A stretch of 64,000 nt of DNA from NCBI GenBank assembly GCA_963746265.1, contig CAVVAM010000012.1, positions 509,103 through 573,102 of the forward strand, read 5' to 3'. Numbering within the stretch: the first letter of the stretch is position 1; each line of letters opens with the position of its first letter. Made by a program: the position numbers and the translations under genes. The notes beneath the pieces are model-generated. The model was not told where the DNA came from. It worked only from the letters and a program-made list of their open reading frames with translations, and made no database searches. The DNA is from Ilumatobacter sp963746265 (GTDB taxonomy: Bacteria; Actinomycetota; Acidimicrobiia; Acidimicrobiales; Ilumatobacteraceae). This document shows, one piece after another, positions 17,472-25,758 of the stretch.

Positions 17472-19781
17472 TCAGTGTCGGGCGTTCTGGATCGCGGTCC
17501 ACACCCGCTCGGACGTGCAGGGCATGTCGATGTGCTTCACCCCGAGATGCGAGACGGCGTCGATCACCGCGTTCTGGATCGCCGGCGTCGAGCCGATCGT
17601 TCCCGACTCGCCGATGCCCTTGGCCCCCAGCGGGTTGCGGGGGCTGTCGGTCTCGGTGTTCGACGTCTCGAAGCTGCACAGCTCGGCTGCCGACGGGATG
17701 GCGTAGTCCATCAGGTTCGACGTGATCGGGTTGCCGTCGTCGTCGTAGAGCACCTGCTCGTAGAGGGCCTGGGCAGCACCCTGGGCGATGCCGCCGTGCT
17801 GCTGGCCTCGCACCAGGAGCGGGTTGAGGATGCGACCGCAGTCGTCGACCGCCACGTGGCGGAGCATCTCGACGCGACCGGTGTCGGTGTCGACCTCGAC
17901 GACCGAGACATGGGCGCCGAACGGGAACGTCGAGTTCGTGCCGTCGAAGTCGAGCTCGTGGCGCAGGACGCCGGGCTCCACGCCGTCGGGCAGCTTCGAT
18001 GCGTCCCGCGATGCCACGGCCAGGTCGGCCCAGGAGACCGACTTCGCCGGAACGCCCGCCACCTGCAGGCCGCCGTTTCCGACCTCGATGTCGTCGGCCG
18101 ACGCTTCCAGCATGTGGGCAGCGATCTGCTTGCCACGGTCGAGGACGGCCTCGGAAGCGAGATGGATGGCGCTCCCTGCAGTCTGGAGCGACCGTGACCC
18201 GAGCGTGCCGGCACCGCGCGGCACCGCCGCCGTGTCGGAGTTCACGAGCGTGATCATGTCCATGGGAATGCCGAGCATGTCGCTCGCCAGCATCGCGAAC
18301 GCCGTGTGGTGACCCTGACCGTGCACACTCGTCCCCGCGTAGACCGTCGCCGACCCGTCGTCGTTGATCTCGCACGCGCCGTACTCGACGTGGAGGCCAA
18401 CCGGAGCGGTCACCTCGACGTAGGCCGAAACGCCGATGCCGAGTTGCTTCGTGTCGCCCGAGGCTCGTCGTGCCGCCTGCTCCTCGCGGAGCCCGCTGTA
18501 GCCCGACGCCTCGAGCGCAGCGTCCAGCGCCTTTTCGTACTCACCCGAGTCGTACGCGCCACCGGTGATGGTGGTCCGCGGGAACGTCTCGGGTTGCATG
18601 AAGTTGATGCGGCGGATCTCGGCCGGGTCCATGCCGATCTCGGCCGCTGCGGCGTCGATGACGCGCTCGATGAGCTGCGTCGCCTCGGGCCGACCCGCAC
18701 CTCGGTACGCACCGATCGTCGTGTTGTTCGTCAGGACCGTCTTCGCGTCGAAGCGCACCTTCGGGATCTCGTACACGCCGACCGACATCATCTGGGTCAG
18801 CATCGGCAGAATGGCGCCGATCGCCGGATACGCACCGGCCGCCGCGATCACCTCGGCGTCGAGACCGACGATCTTGCCGGTCTCGTCGACCCCGAGGCGA
18901 GCCTTCATGACGTAGTCCCGGCCTTGCACCAGCGACACCATGCCCTCGGACCTGGCCTCCACCCACTTGACCGGCTTCTGGAGCTTGAGTGCGAGCGCAC
19001 CGGCCGCGATGTGCTCGACGTAGGCCGCCGCTTTGGGCCCGAACCCGCCGCCGACCCAGGGGCACACGACGCGGAGCTGATCGGGCTCGAGCCCGAGCGC
19101 CGGGGCGTAGCCCGCGTGCACCGAGTGGGGCGCCTGGTGCGACACCCACATCGTGATGCCCTCGCCGTCCGGCACCGCGACGATCCCGTTGTTCTCCATC
19201 GGAACACCCGCCAGTCGCTGGCTGACCATCTCGACCTCGCCGACCGCAGCGGCACCCTCACACGGATCCTCGTCGGAGCCTCCCTCGGGGAACTGGCTGG
19301 CGAAGCAGATGTTGGAGCCGGTCTCGGGGAACAGGAGCGGAGCGTCCTCCTTCATCCCGTCGGGCGCATGGATGATCGCGGGCAGCGCTTCGTACTCGAC
19401 GAGCACGGTCTCCGCGGCGTCGTTGGCCTGGGCCTGGGTCTCGGCGACGACCGCCGCGACGATGTCGCCGACGAACCGCACCTTGTCGGTGGCGAACACC
19501 GGGCGGTTGAACGCCTCGGGCATCATCGCGAATCCCTGGACCGGAGCGAGGCCCAGATCGTCGCCGCGTGAGTGATACACACCGAGGACGCCCGGCATCG
19601 ACTCCGCATCGCTCGTGTCGACCGACTCGATGGTGCCGTGAGCGACGGGCGAGCGCACGAACGCGAGGTACAGCATGCCCGCCTCGACCAGATCGTCGAC
19701 GTACTTGCCGTCACCGGTCAGCAGCGTCGGGTCCTCCAGACGATGAACGGCGTTCCCCAGAATTGAGCCAGCACTGGCCAT
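17472..19781 (-). CDS. xanthine dehydrogenase/CoxL-family molybdopterin-binding subunit (form II)
   Basis: A 769-residue large subunit of the molybdenum hydroxylase family. It starts at ATG 19781 behind GGGAG, 14 codons inside a longer open frame, giving the standard opening ILGNAVHRLEDPTLLTGDGKYVDD. Cofactor motifs are GGGFGPKAAAYVEH, the active-site loop AYRGAGRPEATQ near residue 357, HGQGHHTAFA, RGAGTLGSRSLQTAG and GAKGIGESGTIGS with the catalytic Glu near 725. AYRGAGR is the form II signature; true CO dehydrogenase (form I) has AYxCSFR. It is therefore probably a hydroxylase of unknown substrate. The FAD and iron-sulfur subunits are not in the window, so it is an orphan here. Confidence 0.92.
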   Translation of the reverse strand: MASAGSILGNAVHRLEDPTLLTGDGKYVDDLVEAGMLYLAFVRSPVAHGTIESVDTSDAESMPGVLGVYHSRGDDLGLAPVQGFAMMPEAFNRPVFATDKVRFVGDIVAAVVAETQAQANDAAETVLVEYEALPAIIHAPDGMKEDAPLLFPETGSNICFASQFPEGGSDEDPCEGAAAVGEVEMVSQRLAGVPMENNGIVAVPDGEGITMWVSHQAPHSVHAGYAPALGLEPDQLRVVCPWVGGGFGPKAAAYVEHIAAGALALKLQKPVKWVEARSEGMVSLVQGRDYVMKARLGVDETGKIVGLDAEVIAAAGAYPAIGAILPMLTQMMSVGVYEIPKVRFDAKTVLTNNTTIGAYRGAGRPEATQLIERVIDAAAAEIGMDPAEIRRINFMQPETFPRTTITGGAYDSGEYEKALDAALEASGYSGLREEQAARRASGDTKQLGIGVSAYVEVTAPVGLHVEYGACEINDDGSATVYAGTSVHGQGHHTAFAMLASDMLGIPMDMITLVNSDTAAVPRGAGTLGSRSLQTAGSAIHLASEAVLDRGKQIAAHMLEASADDIEVGNGGLQVAGVPAKSVSWADLAVASRDASKLPDGVEPGVLRHELDFDGTNSTFPFGAHVSVVEVDTDTGRVEMLRHVAVDDCGRILNPLLVRGQQHGGIAQGAAQALYEQVLYDDDGNPITSNLMDYAIPSAAELCSFETSNTETDSPRNPLGAKGIGESGTIGSTPAIQNAVIDAVSHLGVKHIDMPCTSERVWTAIQNARH

Positions 19782-19919
19782 GTCGCAACTCCCTGTCGAT
19801 CGATCGGCGATGTTCCCCACGACACCGCAACGGCCGCAACCGGGCGAAGTCGTACACGGATCCTTGCCGCTGGAACGGCGGGAGTCAATTTGGGAGCCGG
19901 TCTGCGTGACCTGGGGGTT

Positions 19920-21062
19920 TCAGCCGCCCGACAGGGCCATCACGGCTCCGTCGTCGGGCACTGTGAGATCGTCGAGATCGTCGAGATAGCCGTCGGGCAG
20001 CGAGACCTTGCGGGGCCCGTTCGTGTGCCCCCGCTTGATCCGCTCACCACCGTCGACGATCGCGGTCGCACGGTCGAGTGGCCCGAGCAGTTCCTCGAGT
20101 TCACCGAGCGACGAGACCATCGACAACCGACGTCGGACCTCGGGCCCGACCGGATAGCCGGAGAGGTACCAACTGGTGTGCTTCCGGAAATCACGCATCG
20201 CGAATCGCTCTTCCGCGCCGCCGCCGTAGTGGGCGACCAACCGTCGAGCATGCTCGGTCATCGTGTCGACGACCTCTCCGAGGCGGCGGGCCGACGGCAC
20301 GGTGCCGCCCGACAGCGCCGTGGCGAGGTCGTCGAACAGCCAGGGTCGCCCGAGGCAGCCACGACCGATCACGACGCCATCGCAACCGGTGTGCGCCATC
20401 ATCGCGATCGCGTCCGACGCCTCCCAGATGTCGCCGTTGCCGAGCACCGGAATGCCGTCGACGGCCTGCTTCAGCTCTCCGATCGCATCCCACTGCGCCT
20501 CGCCGGCGTAGTGCTGCTCGACGGTGCGGGCGTGCAGGGCGATCCACGCGACACCCTCCTCCGCCGAGATCAAACCGGTCGTGATGTCGGTGCGCAGGTC
20601 GTCCCAGAGACCCATCCGGAACTTGGTGGTGACCGGGATGCCGAAGGGCCGGGCGGCGCCGACGGCGGCGCGCAGGATCCTGCGGAGCAGCGCCGGCTTG
20701 GCCGGGACCGCGGCGCCCCCGCCCTTGCGAGTGACCTTGGCGGCCGGGCAGCCGAAGTTCAGGTCGACGTGGTCGACGAGGCCTTCGTCGCACACCATGT
20801 GCACCGCCCGACCGAGCATGTCGGGATCGCTGCCGTACACCTGGAGGCTGCGCGGGGACTCTTCCGGCCCGAACCGCATCATCTGACGCGTCTTGTCGTT
20901 TCGGTGCACGACGGCCGTCGCCATGACCATCTCGTTGACGTACACGAGGCCGGGCCCGAAGTCCCGACACATCGAGCGGAACGCTGCGTTCGTCACGCCT
21001 GCCATCGGAGCCAGCACCACCGGCGCCGCCGGTGTGAAGTCTCCGATCCGCAGGGGCAACAT
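19920..21062 (-). CDS. dusB: tRNA-dihydrouridine synthase
   Basis: A 380-residue FMN enzyme that reduces specific uridines of tRNA to dihydrouridine. The FMN-binding TIM barrel starts with LAPMAGVTNAAFRSMC. The catalytic-cysteine motif is DLNFGCPAAKVTRKG, a positively charged KVTRKGGGAA loop follows, then TTKFRMG, the catalytic-site HARTVEQHY and the phosphate-binding end GVVIGRGCLGRPWLF. The C-terminal helical tRNA-binding domain (DFRKHTSWYLSGYPVG) is present. This order and length fit the DusB group. Start is the ATG at 21062. No operon partner is evident. Confidence 0.93.
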   Translation of the reverse strand: MLPLRIGDFTPAAPVVLAPMAGVTNAAFRSMCRDFGPGLVYVNEMVMATAVVHRNDKTRQMMRFGPEESPRSLQVYGSDPDMLGRAVHMVCDEGLVDHVDLNFGCPAAKVTRKGGGAAVPAKPALLRRILRAAVGAARPFGIPVTTKFRMGLWDDLRTDITTGLISAEEGVAWIALHARTVEQHYAGEAQWDAIGELKQAVDGIPVLGNGDIWEASDAIAMMAHTGCDGVVIGRGCLGRPWLFDDLATALSGGTVPSARRLGEVVDTMTEHARRLVAHYGGGAEERFAMRDFRKHTSWYLSGYPVGPEVRRRLSMVSSLGELEELLGPLDRATAIVDGGERIKRGHTNGPRKVSLPDGYLDDLDDLTVPDDGAVMALSGG

Positions 21063-21080
21063 GGTGGAAAACGGTAGCGG

Positions 21081-21437
21081 TCAACCTTCGATACCGCTCG
21101 TCGTCGCTGGTGGCGTCGTGGATGCCGGTCGGCAGACCGTCACGCGAAACACCGGGAAGCCCGGAGCGATCGTCGCGATCTCCTCGTCCGGCGAGTCGGC
21201 GTCCACGTCCTCGGAGAGTTGGCTGACTTCGAACGCCCAGGCCCGCAGGATCGAGGCCTTGTCGGCATCCTCGACCTCGACCGCCGTGAAGTCCTCGACC
21301 CGACGTCCGTGACACAGACGGCCACCGCCGGATGCCCGCAGGTTGCGCACCCACTGGGTGCAGCCACGAGGGGCGACGAGGTACGTCGCACCGTCGTGTT
21401 CGAGCAGATTGACGGGGACGCTCCGGCCACTCGCCGG
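21081..21437 (-). pseudogene. remnant of a deazaflavin-dependent nitroreductase family protein
   Basis: The minus strand carries the C-terminal two thirds of an F420/deazaflavin-dependent nitroreductase-like protein. In order are VPVNLLEHDGATYLVAPRGC, TQWVRNLRASGGG, GRRVEDFTAVEV, DKASILRAWAFEV and DEEIATIAPGFPVFRV. The family N-terminus is missing: just upstream the TTG motif region appears in another frame (TTGEW) and then runs into the decayed TetR gene on the other strand. Only an internal GTG at 21350 could start it, which would drop half the domain. Probably non-functional. Confidence 0.7.
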
Positions 21438-21439
21438 TC

Positions 21440-22098
21440 GTGCGGCCCCACACCTGCCCGCCGGGCGGGCCCAACTCGCCGAGGTCGGCGCGACGGGTCT
21501 GTCGCTGCGATCGATCGCTCGCGAGATCGGGATGGTCTCCTCCGCGGTCTACCCGGTTCGTCGAGCACCGCGACGAACTCCTGACGCGACTGATCGTCGA
21601 GGCGTACGACGCCTTCGGGATCGCCGCCGAACGAGCCGCGCCGGCCCACGCCGACCACGGCGATCTCGACCGTTGGGTCGCCGCCGCCGGCGCGATCCGT
21701 TCGTGGCCGCTCGAGCATCCGCACGAGTACCTCGTGATGCACGGCTCGCCCGTTCCCGGGTACGCCGCGCCGAGCGACACCGTCGTTCCCGGCACCCGGG
21801 TCACACTGGCGCTCGTCGGGGTCGTGCGGGACGCGGCAGCGGCAGATCGGCTGCTGGAACCCGCCGCCGATCCCGTGCCGATCGACGTCGGGCTCACCGA
21901 GGATCTCCACAACTTGGCCGGTGTCGTCGACCTCCAGGTGCCGGCGGGCACCGTGCTGGCTTCATCGACGCCAGGACGCACCTGTTCGGACTGGTCGGAT
22001 TCGAACTGACGAACCAGACCCGTGGGATCGTCGAGCACCCGCCGAACTCCTCGACTCCACGACGCGAATCGGGGGCCGAACGAATGGGCCTACGCTGA
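21440..22098 (+). pseudogene. decayed TetR-family regulator
   Basis: Successive plus-strand pieces of one TetR protein lie in alternating frames. The helix-turn-helix is in RAQLAEVGATGLSLRSIA and REIGMVSSAVYP. Next comes RDELLTRLIVEAYDAFG, then HPHEYLVMHGSPVPGYAAP and PGTRVTLALVGVVRDAAAA typical of the WHG-type C-terminal domain, then DARTHLFGLVGFELTNQTRG. At least two frameshifts separate these pieces, near 21560 and 21960. The N-terminus is degenerate. It is divergent from the nitroreductase remnant, a usual regulator-target arrangement, and both are broken. Confidence 0.75.
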
Positions 22099-22106
22099 GC
22101 AGCACG

Positions 22107-22796
22107 ATGTCGATCGCTGCCGATACCACTGGACTCCGCGCCGATGATCTCGGAACGAAGCGCGAGATCGCATCCGTGTTCATGGGGCGCGGCTCGGCGC
22201 TGGTACTCATCGTCGCCGCGATCGTGCTCGGGACCGCTCGGTCGGTCGTGGGCGGGTTCGGACGAGGCGACGTGATCGTACTCGTCGTCACGATCGCCAT
22301 CACGGGGACCGTCGAGTGGATCATCCACCGGCACCTCCTGCACGCCCCGGAGGACGCGTGGACGAGCCGGACGCTCGGTACCGGTGCCGGCCATCGGCAG
22401 CACCATCTCGATCCGCCCGACATCGACTGGTTGATGCTTCGTGGCGCCGATGCCGCCGTCTTCATCACGGCGTTCGGTGCGGTCACGGCTGCGTGGAGCC
22501 TGCCGTTGATGTCGGTCACCGGATCCGATCTGCTCGGTCCGTTCCTCACCGCATGGACCCTGGCGGCGCTCGGCCTCGCCTACTACGAGTGGGTCCACCT
22601 CATGGTCCACACCCGCTACCGGCCGAACACGAGGTACTACCGACGGCTGGCCCGCAACCACCGGTCGCACCACTTCCGCAACGAGCACTTCTGGCTGGGT
22701 GTCACGAGCAACTCGGGCGACCGCCTGTTGCGGACGTATCCGAAGCACAAGTCCGACGTCCCCCTCAGCGACACCGCGCGGTCGCTCGCCCCCTAG
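22107..22796 (+). CDS. sterol desaturase / fatty acid hydroxylase superfamily membrane protein
   Basis: A 229-residue integral membrane di-iron oxygenase of the fatty acid hydroxylase superfamily. Histidine clusters are HRHLLH, GHRQHHLDP, HLMVHTRYRP and NHRSHHFRNEHFW, with hydrophobic segments before and between them (for example ALVLIVAAIVLGTARSVV). These ligands would hold the di-iron centre facing the cytosol. Substrate unknown; lipids or carotenoids are the usual targets. The open frame begins at 21921 but overlaps the TetR remnant. The ATG at 22107 opens the recognisable protein. Convergent with tsaD. Confidence 0.85.
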   Translation: MSIAADTTGLRADDLGTKREIASVFMGRGSALVLIVAAIVLGTARSVVGGFGRGDVIVLVVTIAITGTVEWIIHRHLLHAPEDAWTSRTLGTGAGHRQHHLDPPDIDWLMLRGADAAVFITAFGAVTAAWSLPLMSVTGSDLLGPFLTAWTLAALGLAYYEWVHLMVHTRYRPNTRYYRRLARNHRSHHFRNEHFWLGVTSNSGDRLLRTYPKHKSDVPLSDTARSLAP

Positions 22797-22815
22797 CCCC
22801 CTCCGTCGCAGCGGC

Positions 22816-22854
22816 CCTCGGCCCTGCTGCAGCGTCCATCAGGGCAGGCCGAGG
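22816..22854. terminator. bidirectional hairpin between convergent genes
   Basis: Arms CCTCGGCC (22816-22823) and GGCCGAGG (22847-22854) form a perfect 8-bp stem, with a further short CTG/CAG pairing inside. It lies between the stop of the desaturase-like gene and the stop of tsaD and could end transcription from both sides. Confidence 0.55.
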
Positions 22855-22890
22855 CGGCGGCCGTCACGACGAGATGCGCCGACCGGAACA

Positions 22891-23928
22891 TCAGTCTGAG
22901 ATGAGCGGCAACTTCAGGTTCGGGGTCGCACCGGTGTCGAGGCCAGTAGGACCGTCGCTGCGCAACCGGTACCAACCCGCAGCAGCGATCATGGCGGCGT
23001 TGTCCGTACACATCGCCCGACTGGGCAGGAACCCCCGAAGCCCATCTTCGGCACATGCACCCAGCGTCTCCTCGCGCAGCAGCGAATTGGCCGCGACGCC
23101 GCCGCCGAGCACGATGCCCGTCGCTCCGACGAGCGCCGCTGCCCGACGAGTCTTACGGACGAGCACGTCGACCACAGCCATCTGGAACGATGCCGCGACG
23201 TCGGCCGAGCCGACATCGGGGTGCTTGCGGACGTAGTTCATGACCGCGGTCTTGAGCCCACTGAAGCTGAAATCGAGATCGTCGGGGTCGTCGGTGAGCG
23301 CCCGCGGAAACCGGATCGCATCGGGATCTCCGTTCAGCGCGGCTTCGTCGATCGCCGGGCCACCCGGATAGCCGAGGTCGAGGAAGCGTGCCACCTTGTC
23401 GAACGCCTCGCCGGCGGCGTCGTCGATCGTCTGACCCAGCAGTCGATAGCGGCCGTGGTCCTGCATCTCGACGAGCATCGTGTGGCCACCCGACACCAAC
23501 AGCACGACGAGTGGGAACTCCAGCGTCGGGTCCTCGAGGAACGCCGAGTACAAGTGCGCCTCGAGGTGGTTCACCCCGACATAGGGGATGTCCCACGCGA
23601 GGGCCAACGTCTTCGCCGCCGACACGCCGACGAGCAGTGCGCCGATCAGGCCGGGCCCGTTCGTACACGCGATCGCATCGATCCGACCTTCGTCGACGCC
23701 TGCTTCGACCATCGCTCGCGCCACGACGGGGTTGAGTGCGTCGAGGTGCGCTCGGCTGGCGATCTCGGGAACCACGCCACCGAAATCGGCGTGGATCTCG
23801 ATCTGGCTGGCCACCACACTCGACACGACGTCGTTGCCACCCATGACCAGGGCCGCCGCCGTCTCGTCACAGCTCGTCTCGATGCCGAGCACGAGCGTCG
23901 ACTGGTCGGGCGTCACCGCTCGATTCAT
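22891..23928 (-). CDS. tsaD: tRNA N6-adenosine threonylcarbamoyltransferase TsaD
   Basis: A 345-residue ASKHA-fold enzyme that transfers threonylcarbamoyl to A37 of ANN-decoding tRNAs (t6A), together with TsaB and TsaE. Motifs are GIETSCDETAAALV at the N-terminus, PEIASRAHLDAL, the metal-binding histidines in GVNHLEAHLYSAF, VLLVSGGHTMLVE, and VLGGGVAANSLLRE near the C-terminus. Its ATG overlaps the rimI stop by 4 bp (ATGA). It is the last gene of the alr-tsaE-tsaB-rimI-tsaD string, so three of the t6A genes are co-transcribed here. Confidence 0.97.
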   Translation of the reverse strand: MNRAVTPDQSTLVLGIETSCDETAAALVMGGNDVVSSVVASQIEIHADFGGVVPEIASRAHLDALNPVVARAMVEAGVDEGRIDAIACTNGPGLIGALLVGVSAAKTLALAWDIPYVGVNHLEAHLYSAFLEDPTLEFPLVVLLVSGGHTMLVEMQDHGRYRLLGQTIDDAAGEAFDKVARFLDLGYPGGPAIDEAALNGDPDAIRFPRALTDDPDDLDFSFSGLKTAVMNYVRKHPDVGSADVAASFQMAVVDVLVRKTRRAAALVGATGIVLGGGVAANSLLREETLGACAEDGLRGFLPSRAMCTDNAAMIAAAGWYRLRSDGPTGLDTGATPNLKLPLISD

Positions 23929-24476
23929 GCCGCCAGCCCCCGGAGTCGTTCGGCGTACGCCGAGGTGTCGATGTCATGGCACCACATCACGATGGCGTCC
24001 TCACTGTTGTCGTAGTAGTGCTTGCGGATCCCTGCCGGCACGAACCCGAAGCGCCGGTACAGCGCCTGCGCCCCCTCGCTCGACGCCCTGACCTCGAGCG
24101 TCCAGGCGACGCAACCACGTTCGATGATCCCGTGCGCCAGCGCGACCAGCAATCGGCGGGCGACTCCCTTCCGCCGGTGTTCGGCCGCGACGACGACGTT
24201 GGTGACGTGCGCCTGGTCCCCGTCGGGGTCGGACACAATCCACACACCGGCGTATCCCACGACCCGTCGGCCGATGCGAGCCACGAGATAGCGACGCGAT
24301 CCGTCCCGGGTCTGGTCGAGTTCACTCTCGAACACCCCGCGCGACCACGACGTCGGATAGGCGTCGTTCTCGATCGGCATCGCCTGGCGGAGATGACGCC
24401 GTCGCATCGGCTCGATCACCAGGTCGTCAACGGGGTCGTCGTCCGTCCGACTCAGCAACCTCGACACCACACTCAC
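23925..24476 (-). CDS. rimI: ribosomal-protein-alanine N-acetyltransferase RimI-like (GNAT)
   Basis: A 183-residue GNAT acetyltransferase of the RimI type, which acetylates protein N-termini such as that of S18. The acetyl-CoA motif is VTNVVVAAEHRRKGVARRLL, followed by TLEVRASSEGAQALYRRFGF and the C-terminal RKHYYDNSEDAIVMW, all typical of RimI. The frame is open to 24638, but the GTG at 24476 overlaps the tsaB stop by 4 bp (GTGA) and fits the family. An N-terminal extension of about 25 residues precedes the domain. Sits between tsaB and tsaD, a common actinobacterial order. Confidence 0.93.
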   Translation of the reverse strand: MSVVSRLLSRTDDDPVDDLVIEPMRRRHLRQAMPIENDAYPTSWSRGVFESELDQTRDGSRRYLVARIGRRVVGYAGVWIVSDPDGDQAHVTNVVVAAEHRRKGVARRLLVALAHGIIERGCVAWTLEVRASSEGAQALYRRFGFVPAGIRKHYYDNSEDAIVMWCHDIDTSAYAERLRGLAA

Positions 24477-25168
24477 GGGCGACTCTCCCGGGTGGCCCAG
24501 TTGATCTGCGCATCCGGTGCTCGGAGATAGATCGGCTCGATCTCGTCGGCACGCACCCAGTCTTCGCGCAACGCGCGGGCGTGCGCGAGTTGCACGAGCG
24601 CGCCGACTGAAGGATGGACCGGCGCCGAGATCTCGCACCGGTAACCCTCCACGATCTCGTCGCTGTACCGAGCGGCACCGTCACCGACGCACAACGCTTC
24701 CTGACTCCGGGCGAGGAGGTCGGCAACGAGCTCATCGACCGGTCCGACGGTCGGTGGCGTCACCTGCTGGACACCGCCTGGCACCTGGCGATACATCGCC
24801 CAAAAGACCTCGCCCTTGCGTGCGTCGATCACCGGAACGACGACACGATCGGTGTGCCGGCACGGGAACGCCAGGAGATCGAGCGAACTGATGCCGATCA
24901 TCGGGATGCGGAGTGCCAGTGCGAGCGCCTTCGCAGCCGCGAGCCCCACACGCATCCCCGTGAACAACCCGGGCCCGACATCCACCGCGACACAGCCGAT
25001 CTCGTCGATGTCGACGCCGGCCTGCGCGCAGATGAACTCGATCGCCGGCGTCAGGATCTCGGCATGTCGACGGCCGCGCGCGACCTCGAACGTGGCGATG
25101 ACACCCTCGTGCCCGCCGATCGCGACGCCGACCTGCTGGGTCGCGGTTTCGATGCCCAGGATCAACAT
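24473..25168 (-). CDS. tsaB: tRNA threonylcarbamoyladenosine biosynthesis protein TsaB
   Basis: A 231-residue inactive paralogue of TsaD that bridges TsaD and TsaE in the t6A complex. The N-terminus ILGIETATQQVGVAI and the block VAVDVGPGLFTGMRVGLA are characteristic, and PMIGISSLDLLA and VVPVIDARKGEVFWAMY follow. Starts with ATG 25168, 7 bases after the tsaE stop, and ends overlapping rimI. Nothing unusual in length or motifs. Confidence 0.95.
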   Translation of the reverse strand: MLILGIETATQQVGVAIGGHEGVIATFEVARGRRHAEILTPAIEFICAQAGVDIDEIGCVAVDVGPGLFTGMRVGLAAAKALALALRIPMIGISSLDLLAFPCRHTDRVVVPVIDARKGEVFWAMYRQVPGGVQQVTPPTVGPVDELVADLLARSQEALCVGDGAARYSDEIVEGYRCEISAPVHPSVGALVQLAHARALREDWVRADEIEPIYLRAPDAQINWATRESRP

Positions 25169-25175
25169 GAGGATC

Positions 25176-25745
25176 TCAGCATCGGTAGGCCGCCAACTCG
25201 CTCGTGACCCGGCCCCAGCGGCCGGCCCATGACTCGCCGCTCGCCTCGACCTCGATCAGGCGGCGGCTGTCGAGCCCGAAGTCTTCGTCGCCATCCGAGT
25301 CGGCAGTGGTGCCACGGACGTATTCCTGGTCGTGCGCATCGCCCCCGAGGTCGTCGTGGTCGTGATCCGTGCTCAGGCGAACCACGAGGTGGTCCCCGAG
25401 CACGCTGCCGGCGACATCGCCCCACTCGACCAGCACGATCCCGCCGAACTCCGCGAGCTCGTGGAGCGCGAGGTCCTCGATGTCGCCGATTCGGTCGAGC
25501 CGATAGATGTCCGCGTGGTGCAACGTGAGTCGACGATCTGGCAACGGATAGCTGTGAACGAGGGTGAACGTCGGGGACGTGATGGCCTCGGTGACGCCGA
25601 GTGCTCGACCGAAACCCTGCGCGAACGCGGTCTTGCCAGCCCCCATCTCACCGGCGAGCACGACGATGTCTCCCGGGCGGGCAAGCGCTGCCAGCGTCGC
25701 GGCGATGGCATACGTGCCGGCGAGCGATTCGGCGCAGAGCAACAT
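25176..25745 (-). CDS. tsaE: tRNA threonylcarbamoyladenosine biosynthesis ATPase TsaE
   Basis: A 189-residue P-loop ATPase that drives the TsaBD cycle of t6A synthesis. Walker A is GEMGAGKTAF; ITSPTFTLVHSY, LHHADIYRLDR and IVLVEWGD are family signatures. The open frame runs into alr, but the ATG at 25745, 13 bases after the alr stop, gives the proper N-terminus. An acidic, DH-rich insertion (DHDHDDLGGD and following) of about 35 residues precedes the C-terminal strand and makes it longer than most homologues. Confidence 0.93.
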   Translation of the reverse strand: MLLCAESLAGTYAIAATLAALARPGDIVVLAGEMGAGKTAFAQGFGRALGVTEAITSPTFTLVHSYPLPDRRLTLHHADIYRLDRIGDIEDLALHELAEFGGIVLVEWGDVAGSVLGDHLVVRLSTDHDHDDLGGDAHDQEYVRGTTADSDGDEDFGLDSRRLIEVEASGESWAGRWGRVTSELAAYRC

Positions 25746-25758
25746 GACGCCGATGATG

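Noticed and set aside
17472..19781. True (form I) CO dehydrogenase large subunit
   Set aside because: The active-site loop is AYRGAGR, not AYxCSFR, and the other subunits are absent.
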